Positions 45,670 through 55,411 are shown, counted from the first letter of the stretch. The stretch: 64,000 bases of DNA from Harmonia axyridis (GCF_914767665.1 NC_059501.1:49352798-49416797); one strand, 5' to 3'. Translations and numbers: made by a program. The notes: generated by a model from the letters alone, not told the origin.

Positions 45670-46920
45670 TCCTCCCCTTCTTGGAAAAAGGTAGCACCTT
45701 GCTGAGGTGTAGCTTTCAAAAATACATTTCTTTTGAAATATTTAAAAGCAAAAGCATTAATAATTATTATTATAAATATTATTAAAATAAATGTAGAAGT
45801 TATTCCTATGGGTTGAAGATTCCACTGGTCTAAGTCTTCTAAGACGATGTCTGGAATATCTTCATTCTCGATATTTTCTTCTTTGGAATTATTCTTCATA
45901 AAATGGGTCTGCTTGGGTAGAATAATGTATTTTTCTTCATTTATGGTGGTTAGAGGGAAAATCTCTTTCTGTAGGTTGCTTATTTCACATTTTGAATGGA
46001 GGAGAGCCATCGAAGGAGTAAAATAATATTTAATTTGTTGACGGTATTTCTCTTGAACTTTCACGTTGTCTATCGATAGAATAGTTCCATCTTCTAACAA
46101 TCTGATATCTGAATGTGAAGTAGTTTTAATTCTAGGACAATTTTCTGTATGATTTTTCAATATGTTCCTGAGACATTCTAGGGGTTTATTTAATGATTCT
46201 TGATCACATAAGAAATCTTCTTCCACGGGATGACAATTATTTGTTGAAGTTGACCATTCCAATAATTCTTCTTGAGAGAGCATATAGGGATTGGTATGGG
46301 AAATGGTTAAATTATTCTGAGGTAGGAAGTAAAACTTGTATAGATCATAGCCTTTCTGATAAACAGGTATTATTGTGACATTCTTGATTAATTCGACAAA
46401 TTTAGCATAAGGTAAAATAGATTCGTGTAAATGGTGTAATCTTGCAAAACTTATTGCTGTTTGAATTTCATCAAGGGTATTTTTAATATCTTTAATTTCA
46501 AATGTCATGAGATGCATTTGCTCTACCTCACGTAACTCTGGAACAATTTGTAATAATTTCAGATTTCATTCATATTTTTGAATTTAGTGATATACTTACT
46601 TTTCAGATCGTTTACAACAGTAGCTATTTGCTTCTGATTTTTCATGAGCGTTTTCTCATTTTTCTGTATGCTATTAAAATAGTTTCGATATAATTCTTCA
46701 TCATCTGAATCTAACGTTCCGAATAATATTTTTGAAATTTATTTAAATCAATGTGATAAATCAATTGTAGATTTTTATTCGTAACATAGGCTTTTCCTAA
46801 TAAAACGGGTGATATATTATTTTCTAAGGGAATGATTTCGAGTGCGTTTATTATGATAATTATTTTTGTCCATAGGATTATCATTATTAGAGTAAGTAGT
46901 ATACCATTTGTTTGGTCCAT
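45645..46920 (-). pseudogene. env: Gypsy-3 unit A envelope-like protein (env), internally deleted
   Basis: In minus-strand order: a start codon at 46918-46920, a hydrophobic signal peptide of about 25 residues, and a short ectodomain segment that ends early at 46711. A deletion of roughly 190 bp relative to unit B follows, and then a 290-codon frame (45645-46517) holding the distal ectodomain and a strong membrane anchor (about residues 235-260 of that frame) with a short cytoplasmic tail. Layout and position, after integrase and before the polypurine tract, are those of insect errantivirus env, related to baculovirus-type F fusion proteins. The deletion and frameshift mean that this copy cannot make a complete protein. 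The C-terminal end overlaps the start of the LTR. Confidence 0.8.
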
Positions 46921-46929
46921 TTTTGAATC

Positions 46930-46941
46930 TGCAAATAAAAT
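46930..46941 (-). promoter_or_regulatory. Probable env splice acceptor
   Basis: On the minus strand TTTTATTTGCAG lies about ten bases before the env start codon. Errantiviruses express env from a spliced mRNA, so this pyrimidine-rich AG is a natural acceptor. The same string is present in unit B at about 57332-57343. Confidence 0.55.
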
Positions 46942-46948
46942 TTGAAAC

Positions 46949-49105
46949 TTATTTTTTTCGTTGTTTCAATATTTTTTTATGATAAATATGTTTATTTTTA
47001 TCGTCTTGAATACGATGTGAATCAATTTCTTTCGCATTTATCTTTTTGAATGCAGGATCAAGTTTTCTTGTGATTGGGGCTTTGATATAGGTCGGGTTTT
47101 TATTAAGAGGGTGATCTTCTTTCGCACGTCTCTTATTATTCGTTTTTTCTAATCGATTTAACTGTTTATCTCGATGTTTTTCTATTTGTTTTGTGATGTC
47201 ATTCAAATTTTCAATATAATTTTCTACATAATTTTGAACTTGTTCATTATGCGTACGTTCAATAGGTAATGAGTAATTTAAGTCTGCCTTAATAATTTGC
47301 ATGGGAGTCAATTCTAAACTTGAGTGATTTGAATTATTATAACTTAATAAAGCTTGAGCTAATTTATTTTGAAAAGTACCGTTTTTACCTTCAATAGTTC
47401 GTAATTGTTCTATAAGTGTTGGATGAAATCGTTCCACTAATGCATTCGAATTCGGGTTATAATTTGTAATGTAATGAATTTCGATTTTATGCACTTTACA
47501 TAGATCTCGTACAACATTATTTTTAAATTCAATTCCGTTGTCACATGTTATTCTATTAGGTATACCATAATGACTGAAATAAATCATTAATTTATCTACA
47601 ATTTCTAATCCGTTCTTTTGAAGTAAGGGATAACATTGTCCCAATCTAGAAAATGAATCTATTATACTTAAACAATATGTTTGACCAAATCGTATTGTAT
47701 CACAATAAAGATGAGAAAAGGGTTTAAAACCAACAGGATTAGGTTCATATTGTAATTGAATTGGAGTTCTTTCATATTTGTTTTTCTGGCAATATTCACA
47801 CGAATTTATATAATTCTGAACATCTTTATTCATATTCGGCCAATAAAATTTCCCTTTCAAACTAATAAGATTTTCTCTTAATCCTCGATGTATCGTTTTG
47901 GTTTCATGATACTGAGTGATTCGAAGTTGTCTTTCATCTATGTCTTCAACGTCTTCTAACAGAATTCTTGAAATTTTTAAATCAAAACTCTTATAATCAA
48001 ATTTCTCTTGCAAAACTCGTATAAGTGGTTTTTCTAATTCTGGTGATTTGAAAAATAATGTATAGGAACTTTTTGGTCTAATATATTCTTTAATAAATTT
48101 ATATAAATCGCTTTCAATTGAATTTATGGAAACAATAAATCTAAGCTTTTCTCCGAATAGTTTAATTTTTGTAACATTATAATTAGATGTAGTTTTGAAT
48201 ATTATCTGTAAATTAGATGAGTTAATACTTCTTTCTGTAAAAGGTATTTCAAAAATTGGATTTTCAATATTGCTATGAACAGTTATATTGTCATGAATAA
48301 TAACATTTTGAGTTTCAAAGTTAATTATATTTTCATCTTGTTCACTATTTTCGTCTGCGGAGTTCAAATGATTTAAGCATTCATCTAACTCTTCGTCAGT
48401 TATCTGATTTGCAATTGAAATAAGATCATCATCTATTCCATTACACTCAATTAAATTCTCATTGGTATGTGTTGGTAAATGGTAAATAATCATGTTTATG
48501 TTGGATTCACCAAAGATATATTTTAACATTTTTAAAATAATTGACCATTCTAGTCGATCTAATCCACATGCAATTCGTGGTAAAGCTAAAAATCTATCGT
48601 CATTAATACCGCATATTTTTCTAAGATTTAAAAGTGACTGAAAAACTGTTTCATATTCAGGTTTTTCATAATGACATTTCTTAGTAATTAAATAATAAAT
48701 ATTCCTATTATCTTCTCGGATTGTGGCAACTTCGCCAACTAATTTATTTTGATTCTTCAGTTTTCCTATTCCACCATATTTATTTTTAAATTCTAACGCT
48801 ATTCCTTTATTCATTTTAAAATCTTGTGATACACAATGTGCTAGGGCGCAATTTTCAGGGGATTCGAATAAGTTACCTTCTTTTTCTCTAATATTCACGT
48901 AATTTTTGATATTATCATTTTTGTTAAAAGCTAAAAAGTTTTGGTATGTTAATTCACTAGTTGGATCAATAATAATTCTACTTAATGCATCTGCATTGTT
49001 CTGCGAGCCTTTTCTATATTTTATTTCATAATCAAATTCTTCAAGTTTTATTCGCCATCTCATTAGTCTCGAATTAGGTTCTTTTAGAGAAAATAGCCAA
49101 ATTAA
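46949..49105 (-). CDS. pol: Gypsy-3 unit A pol: RNase H C-terminus, macro domain, integrase
   Basis: One long open frame (756 codons from 49219, the first ~38 of which are Copia-2 LTR read-through). Gypsy sequence begins with the end of RNase H (WRIKLEEFDYEI...ADALSRI). Residues about 110-250 are a macro domain (listed separately). A linker and pre-integrase region follow (about 250-425; YHIHF-like block at YTLFFKS). Integrase shows HHCC (H-E-T-K-T-I-H, then C-E-Y-C at about 485), catalytic Asp in YCDTIRF, Asp in ITCDNGIEF and Glu in NALVERFH. A very basic tail ends at 46949. No stop interrupts macro plus integrase, in contrast to the rest of unit A. The upstream RT and RNase H continue beyond Copia-2 at 53674. 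Confidence 0.9.
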   Translation of the reverse strand, partial: LIWLFSLKEPNSRLMRWRIKLEEFDYEIKYRKGSQNNADALSRIIIDPTSELTYQNFLAFNKNDNIKNYVNIREKEGNLFESPENCALAHCVSQDFKMNKGIALEFKNKYGGIGKLKNQNKLVGEVATIREDNRNIYYLITKKCHYEKPEYETVFQSLLNLRKICGINDDRFLALPRIACGLDRLEWSIILKMLKYIFGESNINMIIYHLPTHTNENLIECNGIDDDLISIANQITDEELDECLNHLNSADENSEQDENIINFETQNVIIHDNITVHSNIENPIFEIPFTERSINSSNLQIIFKTTSNYNVTKIKLFGEKLRFIVSINSIESDLYKFIKEYIRPKSSYTLFFKSPELEKPLIRVLQEKFDYKSFDLKISRILLEDVEDIDERQLRITQYHETKTIHRGLRENLISLKGKFYWPNMNKDVQNYINSCEYCQKNKYERTPIQLQYEPNPVGFKPFSHLYCDTIRFGQTYCLSIIDSFSRLGQCYPLLQKNGLEIVDKLMIYFSHYGIPNRITCDNGIEFKNNVVRDLCKVHKIEIHYITNYNPNSNALVERFHPTLIEQLRTIEGKNGTFQNKLAQALLSYNNSNHSSLELTPMQIIKADLNYSLPIERTHNEQVQNYVENYIENLNDITKQIEKHRDKQLNRLEKTNNKRRAKEDHPLNKNPTYIKAPITRKLDPAFKKINAKEIDSHRIQDDKNKHIYHKKILKQRKK
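48470..48892 (-). CDS. Macro domain (TARG1/OARD1-like ADP-ribose hydrolase) inside Gypsy-3 pol
   Basis: This domain lies between RNase H and integrase in the same frame. Visible blocks in order are EGNLF (first strand), ALAHCVSQDFKMNKGIA (the ADP-ribose-binding N-terminal block), VGEVATI, IYYLITKK and LPRIACGLDRLEW. These are the defining segments of the TARG1/OARD1 class, which removes ADP-ribose from acidic residues. In that class the catalytic pair is a Lys in the LITKK strand and an Asp in the GLD loop. Here they would be Lys180/181 (codons about 48677-48682) and Asp221 (48557-48559), counted from 49219. The Cys before GLD is also kept. Function is inferred from these motifs. Known viral macro domains counter host PARP signalling. 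Confidence 0.85.
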
Positions 49106-49356
49106 TGTTGAAATATTTACCCAGTACATAAGTAATATAAGTTGTCTTGAAGTTTTTCTATGCGCGGCATGCGCAGTCGTATATTTATTCTGTGTAATTG
49201 TAAGATAGGCCATGTGCAAGCCATGCTCGCTCCCTTTTCTGGTCGGCCGTTGTTGAAGAGTATTATTGTATATTTGTCAGTGTGTTTACTACACAGTTAT
49301 TTCCTATATTTTATTAAAGACTTTTAATTATTAAACAGTGCGTTTAATTTATAACA
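49106..49356 (+). repeat. Copia-2 5' LTR
   Basis: It is 251 bp, begins TGTTGAAATATTTACCC and ends TTATAACA. ATTAAA-type polyadenylation words are present near its 3' end. Confidence 0.93.
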
Positions 49357-49375
49357 GGTTATGTGCCCACGTGCG
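49357..49375 (+). promoter_or_regulatory. Copia-2 primer-binding site
   Basis: GGTTATGTGCCCACG follows the LTR. It resembles the copia site that pairs with an internal fragment of initiator tRNA-Met (a GGTTATGGGCCCAG-type sequence) rather than with a tRNA 3' CCA. Confidence 0.65.
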
Positions 49376-49502
49376 TTCTCATCGCGTGCAATCTAGACTT
49401 TTTATAATAGTTTATCGGTCGGAAACGTTCCACTACGTAAGTACCTACATTTATATATATATTGTGAAATAGTGTTGTGAAACAGACGAACAATAATTCA
49501 AG

Positions 49503-50687
49503 ATGGCAGCAGTTAATTATTTCGCCAGTGTGCCAAAGCTAAACGGACGCGAAAATTACCAGGAATGGGTATTCGCCATTGAAAACGTGCTAGTACTAGA
49601 AGGGCTGGATAAGTGCGTTGATGGCAGTGAATTGGACTCCGTTTTATTAGCCAAAGCAAAGGCAAAATTAATATTGACAATGGAACCACCGCTTTACACC
49701 CACGTGAGAGATGCAAAAACTCCTAAAGAAGTATGGACGAAACTTAAAAATCTGTACGACGATAGCGGTTTTATCAGAAAGATCGGGCTTTTAAGGACTT
49801 TAATATCAGCCAGATTGGAGAACCATGATTCTATGGAGAGTTACATAACTCAAGTCGTCGAAACATCGCAAAAGTTGAAAAGAACGGGCTTCAACATTGA
49901 TGATGGATGGGTCGGATCATTACTCTTGGCAGGCTTATCCCCGAAATATTCACCGATGATTATGGCTGTTGAACACTCTGGTATTAAAATAACAACAGAT
50001 GCCATTAAATCGAAACTGCTCGATATGCACGCAGATGGCGGTAGCCAGGGGCATGGAGAAGCGTTTTCTGCTAAAAGTAACGTACGAAAAAAGAAACAGT
50101 TCCAGAGGTGGTCCAGAGATGGCGGAAGAAGCAGCGATTCGAACAGTAGGTCGTACGTCAATGAGAATAACCAAAGATTTGAGAATAACGTAAACAAAAA
50201 GGATCTTAGTAATATCACATGCTTCAAATGTAAGGAAAAAGGACATTATGTGTCGCAGTGTCTAAACAAAAAGGTAACTTACGCTTTGAGTGCCGTGTTT
50301 GCTAATGGTTCTTTTAGCAACACTGACTGGTATATTGATAGCGGTGCCAGTTTTCACCTTACAGCAAGTGATAACCATCTCATTGACAAACGGAAGCCAG
50401 AATTAAGAGAAATATTATGTGCGAATGAGGCCAAACTTGCAGTCGAAAGTGCAGGTGATGTCAGAGTGGAAACTATGGTGAGAGGAAAAAGTGTTAATGT
50501 ACTTTTACAAAACGTACACTTCATTCCAGGACTAACCACGAATCTGGTCTCTGTTAGCCAATCAATTAGAAACGGAGCCAGAGTAAATTTCCATGACACA
50601 GGATGTGAAATTTTTAATAAAAATAACGTTCTTGTTGGAGTAGCTGATTTGAAGAACAATGTGTACAAGCTGAGATTGAATAACTAG
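49503..50687 (+). CDS. gag: Copia-2 gag and protease
   Basis: The frame is 394 codons from ATG 49503. The N-terminal half (about residues 10-175) is a copia-type gag (UBN2/Retrotran_gag family: LNGRENYQEWVFAIENVL, then the LYDDSG block). A basic linker precedes one canonical zinc knuckle, C-x2-C-x4-H-x4-C at residues 240-253. The aspartic protease follows, with D-S-G-A at residues 279-282 and the VNVLLQNVHFIPGL flap region. It ends at an in-frame TAG (50685-50687); the integrase frame continues in the same phase. In an intact element gag to RNase H would be one polyprotein, so the TAG is a truncating mutation, or less likely a read-through stop. Confidence 0.93.
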   Translation: MAAVNYFASVPKLNGRENYQEWVFAIENVLVLEGLDKCVDGSELDSVLLAKAKAKLILTMEPPLYTHVRDAKTPKEVWTKLKNLYDDSGFIRKIGLLRTLISARLENHDSMESYITQVVETSQKLKRTGFNIDDGWVGSLLLAGLSPKYSPMIMAVEHSGIKITTDAIKSKLLDMHADGGSQGHGEAFSAKSNVRKKKQFQRWSRDGGRSSDSNSRSYVNENNQRFENNVNKKDLSNITCFKCKEKGHYVSQCLNKKVTYALSAVFANGSFSNTDWYIDSGASFHLTASDNHLIDKRKPELREILCANEAKLAVESAGDVRVETMVRGKSVNVLLQNVHFIPGLTTNLVSVSQSIRNGARVNFHDTGCEIFNKNNVLVGVADLKNNVYKLRLNN

Positions 50688-51797
50688 AATTCAACAGCAT
50701 TGTTGGCCGCTCCAATGGTTACACCAGATCTATGGCACAGGAGACTAGGGCACATCAACTCGGATTTCTTAATAAAAATGCCAGAAGTAGTTGAAGGTAT
50801 GCCACCGTTCAAACTTGGAGAAAAAATACAGAAATCTAATTGTGAGGTATGTTGCGAGGCAAAACAAAATAGATTACCGTTCCCAGCAAAAGGAAATGGA
50901 GCCAGTGACGTATTGGAGATTATTCATAGTGATGTCTGTGGACCTCATGAAAAATTATCTATAGGAGGCTCAAGGTATTTTCTCACATTCATAGATGATT
51001 ACTCAAGAATGTGTTTCATCTATTTTTTAAAATCGAAGGATGAAGTTTCAGAGAAGTTTCACCAGTTCAGATGCCTAGTAGAAAAACAGAGGAATAAACG
51101 AATAAAAATTCTGAGAACAGACAATGGAGGTGAGTACATTGGTAGAGATTTCCAAAATTATCTCAAAAACAATGGTATTGTTCATCAAAGGACAAACAGT
51201 TATACTCCAGAGCAGAATGGTATGGCAGAGAGGTTCAATAGGACGATTGTAGAAAGAGCAAGATGTTTTCTCTTCGACCAAAACCTAGGTAAGCAATTTT
51301 GGGCTGAAGCGAGTAAAACTGCTTGCCACCTAATCAATCGTTCAGTTACCTCTAGTATTTCAAAAACTCCATATGAAATGTGGCACAACAAAAAGCCAGA
51401 CATTAGTAGCATACGAGTATTTGGAAGTACCGCAATGTCTCATGTTCCAAAAGAGAATAGGCAGAAATGGGATAAAAAGGCCGTCAAATGCATCCTTGTA
51501 GGATTTGATGATCACACCAAAGGATACCGACTTTATAACCCAAACAGCCGAAAAGTTTTCATCAGTCGAGATGTCACAATAATGGAGAACATAAAGAAGA
51601 GTGTTGCTCTAAACATCGAAGAACCAGTTCAGATTCAGTGGGGGTCTCCGCATCAAAAATGGAAGATTTCAAAGAAAATGGTCAACCAACAGATGAACTG
51701 GACGACAGTGAACCTGAAACTACTTCAGGTATATCAAACGATCAACCTAGAAGATCTCAAAGACAGAGAAAAAAGAAGGTGGATCCAGACTTCGTAA
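50688..51797 (+). CDS. Copia-2 integrase
   Basis: Same frame as gag after the TAG. The zinc-binding HHCC lies in LWHRRLGH and CEVCCEAK. The catalytic triad is Asp in IHSDVCGP (about 50930), Asp in LRTDNGGEY (about 51120) and Glu in NGMAERFNRT (about 51225). Downstream is the usual copia C-terminal block with VFGSTAMSHVP and KAVKCILVGFDDHTKGYRL. From about 51635 the frame becomes non-homologous, because one base is gained or lost in the G-run near 51640. The original polyprotein continues in the frame that starts at about 51638. Confidence 0.93.
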   Translation, partial: NSTALLAAPMVTPDLWHRRLGHINSDFLIKMPEVVEGMPPFKLGEKIQKSNCEVCCEAKQNRLPFPAKGNGASDVLEIIHSDVCGPHEKLSIGGSRYFLTFIDDYSRMCFIYFLKSKDEVSEKFHQFRCLVEKQRNKRIKILRTDNGGEYIGRDFQNYLKNNGIVHQRTNSYTPEQNGMAERFNRTIVERARCFLFDQNLGKQFWAEASKTACHLINRSVTSSISKTPYEMWHNKKPDISSIRVFGSTAMSHVPKENRQKWDKKAVKCILVGFDDHTKGYRLYNPNSRKVFISRDVTIMENIKKSVALNIEEPVQIQWGSPHQKWKISKKMVNQQMNWTTVNLKLLQVYQTINLEDLKDREKRRWIQTS

Positions 51798-52264
51798 CAT
51801 ATGCATGTGGTGGACATAACAGTGCAATAGGTAATCCGAAATCTGTTTCAGAGGCTTTATCCAGTCCTGATAGAATTTTTTGGAAAAGTGCAATCGAAGA
51901 GGAACTACAGTCTTTTGAAGAGAATCAGGTATGGGAATTAGTTGAAACGGAGAGAGATGTCACTGTTGTCGATTCAAGATGGGTTTTCAAGAGGAAGTCC
52001 AGTGCTGATGGAGAAGTGAAATATCGAGCAAGGTTAGTCGCAAAGGGATTTACACAAAAGTATGGAATTGATTACAATGAGACTTTCTCTCCTGTAGTCA
52101 GATATTCCACTCTTAGAATTTTATTTGCATTAACAGTCAAATTAAATTTAGACATAAGGCATTTAGACATAAAAACAGCCTTCCTAAATGGAAATTTGTC
52201 AGAAAAAGTTTTTATGAGAATACCTGAAGGTTTTATATGCTCAGAATCTGATAAATGTTTTTGA
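51638..52264 (+). CDS. Copia-2 reverse transcriptase, N-terminal part
   Basis: Linker followed by the first RT blocks (VSEALSSPDRIFWKSAIEEE, WVFKRKSSADG, KARLVAKGFTQ-type, FSPVVRYSTLRILFAL, LDIKTAFLNGNL). The first codon of the open span is a GTG and is not a true start; the frame is a continuation of pol after a G-run shift. It stops at 52262-52264, where a run of five T's has probably lost one base. The RT continues immediately in the next frame. Confidence 0.9.
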   Translation: MGVSASKMEDFKENGQPTDELDDSEPETTSGISNDQPRRSQRQRKKKVDPDFVTYACGGHNSAIGNPKSVSEALSSPDRIFWKSAIEEELQSFEENQVWELVETERDVTVVDSRWVFKRKSSADGEVKYRARLVAKGFTQKYGIDYNETFSPVVRYSTLRILFALTVKLNLDIRHLDIKTAFLNGNLSEKVFMRIPEGFICSESDKCF

Positions 52265-53361
52265 AGCTTGATAAGGCAATTTATGGTCTTAAGCAGTCAG
52301 CTAAGTGTTGGAATGATAGAATTAATTCGGTATTATTAGAATTGGGATATACTAAATCTCAATATGAATCTTGTCTTTTTTCCAAAAAGGTTGAAAATAG
52401 CTTTATAGTCATAACTTTATATGTGGATGATTTTTTCATTTTTTCCAATGATGTGATGGAAACTAATAATTTAAAAGACGAATTAAGCAAAATATTTAAA
52501 GTAAAAGATTTGGGTGTTGTCAGAGAATGTCTTGGTATGAATGTCAATTATGATAAGGAACAGGGTATTTTAACATTGAATCAGGAATCTTACATTGACC
52601 AAATTTTGAGTGAATTTAATATGTCAGAATGTAATATTATAAAAACACCTATGGAATGCAATATTAGTCTAGAAAATGGTGATCAAGATAAACTTTCCAT
52701 GTACCCTTATCAGAATTTAATAGGGAGTCTTATGTATTTGGCAGTTATAGCTAGGCCAGACATTGCATTTAGTGTAAGCTACTTGAGCCAATTCAATCGG
52801 TCATATAGTCAAATACATTGGAAGCATGCTAAACGCATATTAAAATATTTAAAGGGTACTAAACACTATTGCTTGCGATTTTCAAAGGAAAACATGGAAC
52901 TAGTAGGCTTTGTAGATGCCGATTGGGGCAACAATTCTATTGATAGGAAATCATACACAGGGTATGCTTTCAAATTTTGTGGTTCCGTGGTTTCCTGGCA
53001 AAGTTGCAAACAAAAAACAGTTGCGCTTTCTAGTACCGAGGCAGAGTACATGGCTATCTCTGAAGCGGTAAAGGAGGCTATTTATTTAAAAGGTTTATTG
53101 TACGAGCTATTGGGAACAGCTCTTTGTGTGAATTTGTTCAGTGATAATCAAGGTGCAATTAAATTATCTGCGAATGATACCTATCATAAAAGGTCGAAGC
53201 ATATTGACATCAGACATCATTTTGTTCGACAAGTTATTGCAGAAAAGCTTGTATTGAAACATTTACCGAGACATGAAATGCCAGCTGATATTTTAACGAA
53301 AAGTTTACCTGCTGTTAAACATAATTATTTTTCAAAAATGTTGGGCATTCATGATATGTAG
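52255..53361 (+). CDS. Copia-2 reverse transcriptase C-terminal part and RNase H
   Basis: KAIYGLKQS opens the continuing RT, with the catalytic Y-V-D-D at about 52420 and the PYQNLIGSLMYLAVIARPDIAF block. RNase H follows: Asp in GFVDADWG, Glu in SSTEAEYMA, Asp in SDNQGA, and the conserved HIDIRHHFVR. It ends at 53361 with a LPAVKHNYF tail, about 56 bp before the 3' LTR. All catalytic residues are present; only the frame breaks upstream separate this from gag and integrase. Confidence 0.93.
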   Translation: MFLKLDKAIYGLKQSAKCWNDRINSVLLELGYTKSQYESCLFSKKVENSFIVITLYVDDFFIFSNDVMETNNLKDELSKIFKVKDLGVVRECLGMNVNYDKEQGILTLNQESYIDQILSEFNMSECNIIKTPMECNISLENGDQDKLSMYPYQNLIGSLMYLAVIARPDIAFSVSYLSQFNRSYSQIHWKHAKRILKYLKGTKHYCLRFSKENMELVGFVDADWGNNSIDRKSYTGYAFKFCGSVVSWQSCKQKTVALSSTEAEYMAISEAVKEAIYLKGLLYELLGTALCVNLFSDNQGAIKLSANDTYHKRSKHIDIRHHFVRQVIAEKLVLKHLPRHEMPADILTKSLPAVKHNYFSKMLGIHDM

Positions 53362-53408
53362 TAGTTCTTAAGTTTCATCATGTGATTTTGTTTTTATTTG
53401 TACTGTGT

Positions 53409-53417
53409 AAGTGGGGG
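53409..53417 (+). promoter_or_regulatory. Copia-2 polypurine tract
   Basis: AAGTGGGGG-type purine run adjoining the 3' LTR at 53418. Confidence 0.8.
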
Positions 53418-53668
53418 TGTTGAAATATTTACCCAGTACATAAGTAATATAAGTTGTCTTGTAGTATTTCTATGCGCGGCATGCGCAGTCGTATATTTAT
53501 TCTGTGTAATTGTAAGATAGGCCATGTGCAAGCCATGCTCGCTCCCTTTTCTGGTCGGCCGTTGTTGAAGAGTATTATTGTATATTTGTCAGTGTGTTTA
53601 CTACACAGTTATTTCCTTTATTTTATTAAAGACTTTTAATTATTAAACAGTGCGTTTAATTTATAACA
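53418..53668 (+). repeat. Copia-2 3' LTR
   Basis: It is 251 bp, about three substitutions from the 5' copy (for example CTTGTAGTATTTC against CTTGAAGTTTTTC), and followed by ATTAA. Confidence 0.93.
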
Positions 53669-53673
53669 ATTAA

Positions 53674-55411
53674 AGGTTCATGATCTGTATAAATTGTAAA
53701 TTTTCTTCCGTATAGATATGGCCTGAAATGTTTACACGACCATACAATCGATAAACCATACAATCGATAATAATTTTTTTTCGATCACACTGTATCGGGA
53801 TTCGGCTTCATTTAAAGTTCTACTCGCGAAAGCAATCGGAAGATCATTGGGCGGTTGACCTTGAGACAATACTGAACCTACTGCATATCCGGATGCATCT
53901 GTAGTTAAAACAAAGGGTTCATTGAAATCAGGATATCGCAATATAGAATGGTTTAATAAATTTCGTTTACATACTTCAAAGGCTTCAACATATTTTGGAT
54001 CATCTATATTGATTTTGGAATTTTTCTTCAAGCAATTTGTAAGGGGTTTGGTAATTTTTGCAAAGTTAGATATAAATTTCCTATAATATCCGACTAAACC
54101 AAGGAATGATTTGATTTCTTTTTGAGTATTTGGAATTGGGAATTTACTCACAGCAGTTAATTTATTAGGGTTAGGTTTCATTCCTTCTGGGGTTATAATA
54201 TGACCTAGAAATTCTATTTCTGTTTTGAAAAAATGACATTTGTCCAATTGTATTGTTAGATTATTTTCTTTGAACGCTTCAAGAAGCTAAGTGTTGTTCT
54301 ATTGAATCTGAGAAACTAACAACATCATCCATATAAACATAATTTTTTCCAATATAATTTCTCAATATTATATTCATTAATCTTTGAGAAGAAGCAGGGG
54401 CATTTTTCAATCCGAATGGCATTCGTAAAAATTCATAATGACCATTTTCAATTGTAAAGGCGGTCTTTTCTATTGAGTCACTTTCTAATTCAATTTGATG
54501 AAAACCTGACGCTAAATCGAGCGTTGTAAAATATTTCTTTTTTCCTAACTTATCTAAAATTGCATCGATTTGCGGTAAAGGGTATTTATCATCAAAAGTC
54601 TTTTCATTTAATTTTTTATAATCAATTGCTATGCGCCATTTTTGTTTTTGTGATAAATCTTTTTTCTTTGGAACTACAACAACAGGAAAGGACCATGGTG
54701 AAATACTTGGTCTAATGATTTTCTTTTCTAACATATCATCGATTTGTTTCTAAATTTCCTCTCTATGTACTTCTGGTTATCGATAAATCTTACAATGAAC
54801 GGAAACTTCATCTATCGTTCGAATTCTATGTTTAATTTTATTAGAAAAATTCAAGGGTTGACCCGGTAATTGAATTGCATCTTTGTTAGTTTGTAAAATT
54901 TTCATTAATTGATTACTTATTTTGGATTCCAGATGGCTAAGGTCCACTGGTATTTTGATAGGATTTTGACAAACTTGTTGATATTTGAAAGGAACTTGAC
55001 AAAATTCATTTTTTAAAATTTGATTTTTGAAATCTAACATTAATCCATACTTATTTAAGAAATCTGCTCCTATAAGTCCGTCATAATTCTTATGAAATTT
55101 ATAAAGAATGAAAGGATGAAAGTCGTTTATTCTAAATTCAGAAAACAATGGTAACGATACTTTTTCATTCGACGTTTCTTGTCTCATGCAAGCAGTTAAT
55201 GTAGTCGATTCATTGAAAATATTCTCAGGGAAATAATTATATGCAAATTTAGGATCAATCAAACAAACTGAGCAACCACTATCAATTAATAACTTACATC
55301 TAGGGTTTTTAAATTCAATAAATGGTAGCTGATTAGTATTATCTAAAGAAGAATTTAAGTCAATTCGTTTTCTAAAGTAGGGTCTTGAAAATTTCGTTCA
55401 TTTGAGAAATT
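53674..55411 (-). pseudogene. Gypsy-3 unit A protease, reverse transcriptase, RNase H (upstream of Copia-2)
   Basis: On the minus strand, from 55411 downwards: protease with D-S-G-C (about 55290) and a DGLIGADFLNKYG flap block (54777-55262). RT at 54279-54734 follows two stops close together (near 54747 and 54777), with KWRIAIDYKKLN, LDLASGFHQIEL and the Y-M-D-D box (about 54320). The thumb and RNase H (53732-54247) contain TTDASGYAVGS and a Glu in SRYSVIEKKLL. A direct duplication of about 17 bp at 53740-53775 shifts the frame in RNase H. The remaining RNase H end joins in frame with the region beyond Copia-2. The left boundary is the duplication junction at 55409-55413. Confidence 0.88.

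Larger units (their letters stand above)
49106..53668 (+). mobile_element. Copia-2: nearly complete Ty1/copia element
   Basis: This 4,563-bp element is flanked by ATTAA (49101-49105 and 53669-53673). It has 251-bp LTRs (49106-49356 and 53418-53668) with about three differences, a copia-type primer-binding site, gag-PR, IN, RT and RNase H. Breaks: an in-frame TAG between protease and integrase and two single-base shifts at homopolymers (G5 near 51640, T5 near 52258). It is inserted inside the RNase H of Gypsy-3 unit A, in the opposite orientation. Confidence 0.95.

Noticed and set aside
49117..49219. Start of Gypsy-3 pol at 49219
   Set aside because: The first ~38 codons are read from the Copia-2 LTR; the retroelement frame truly continues from 53674 upstream of the insertion.
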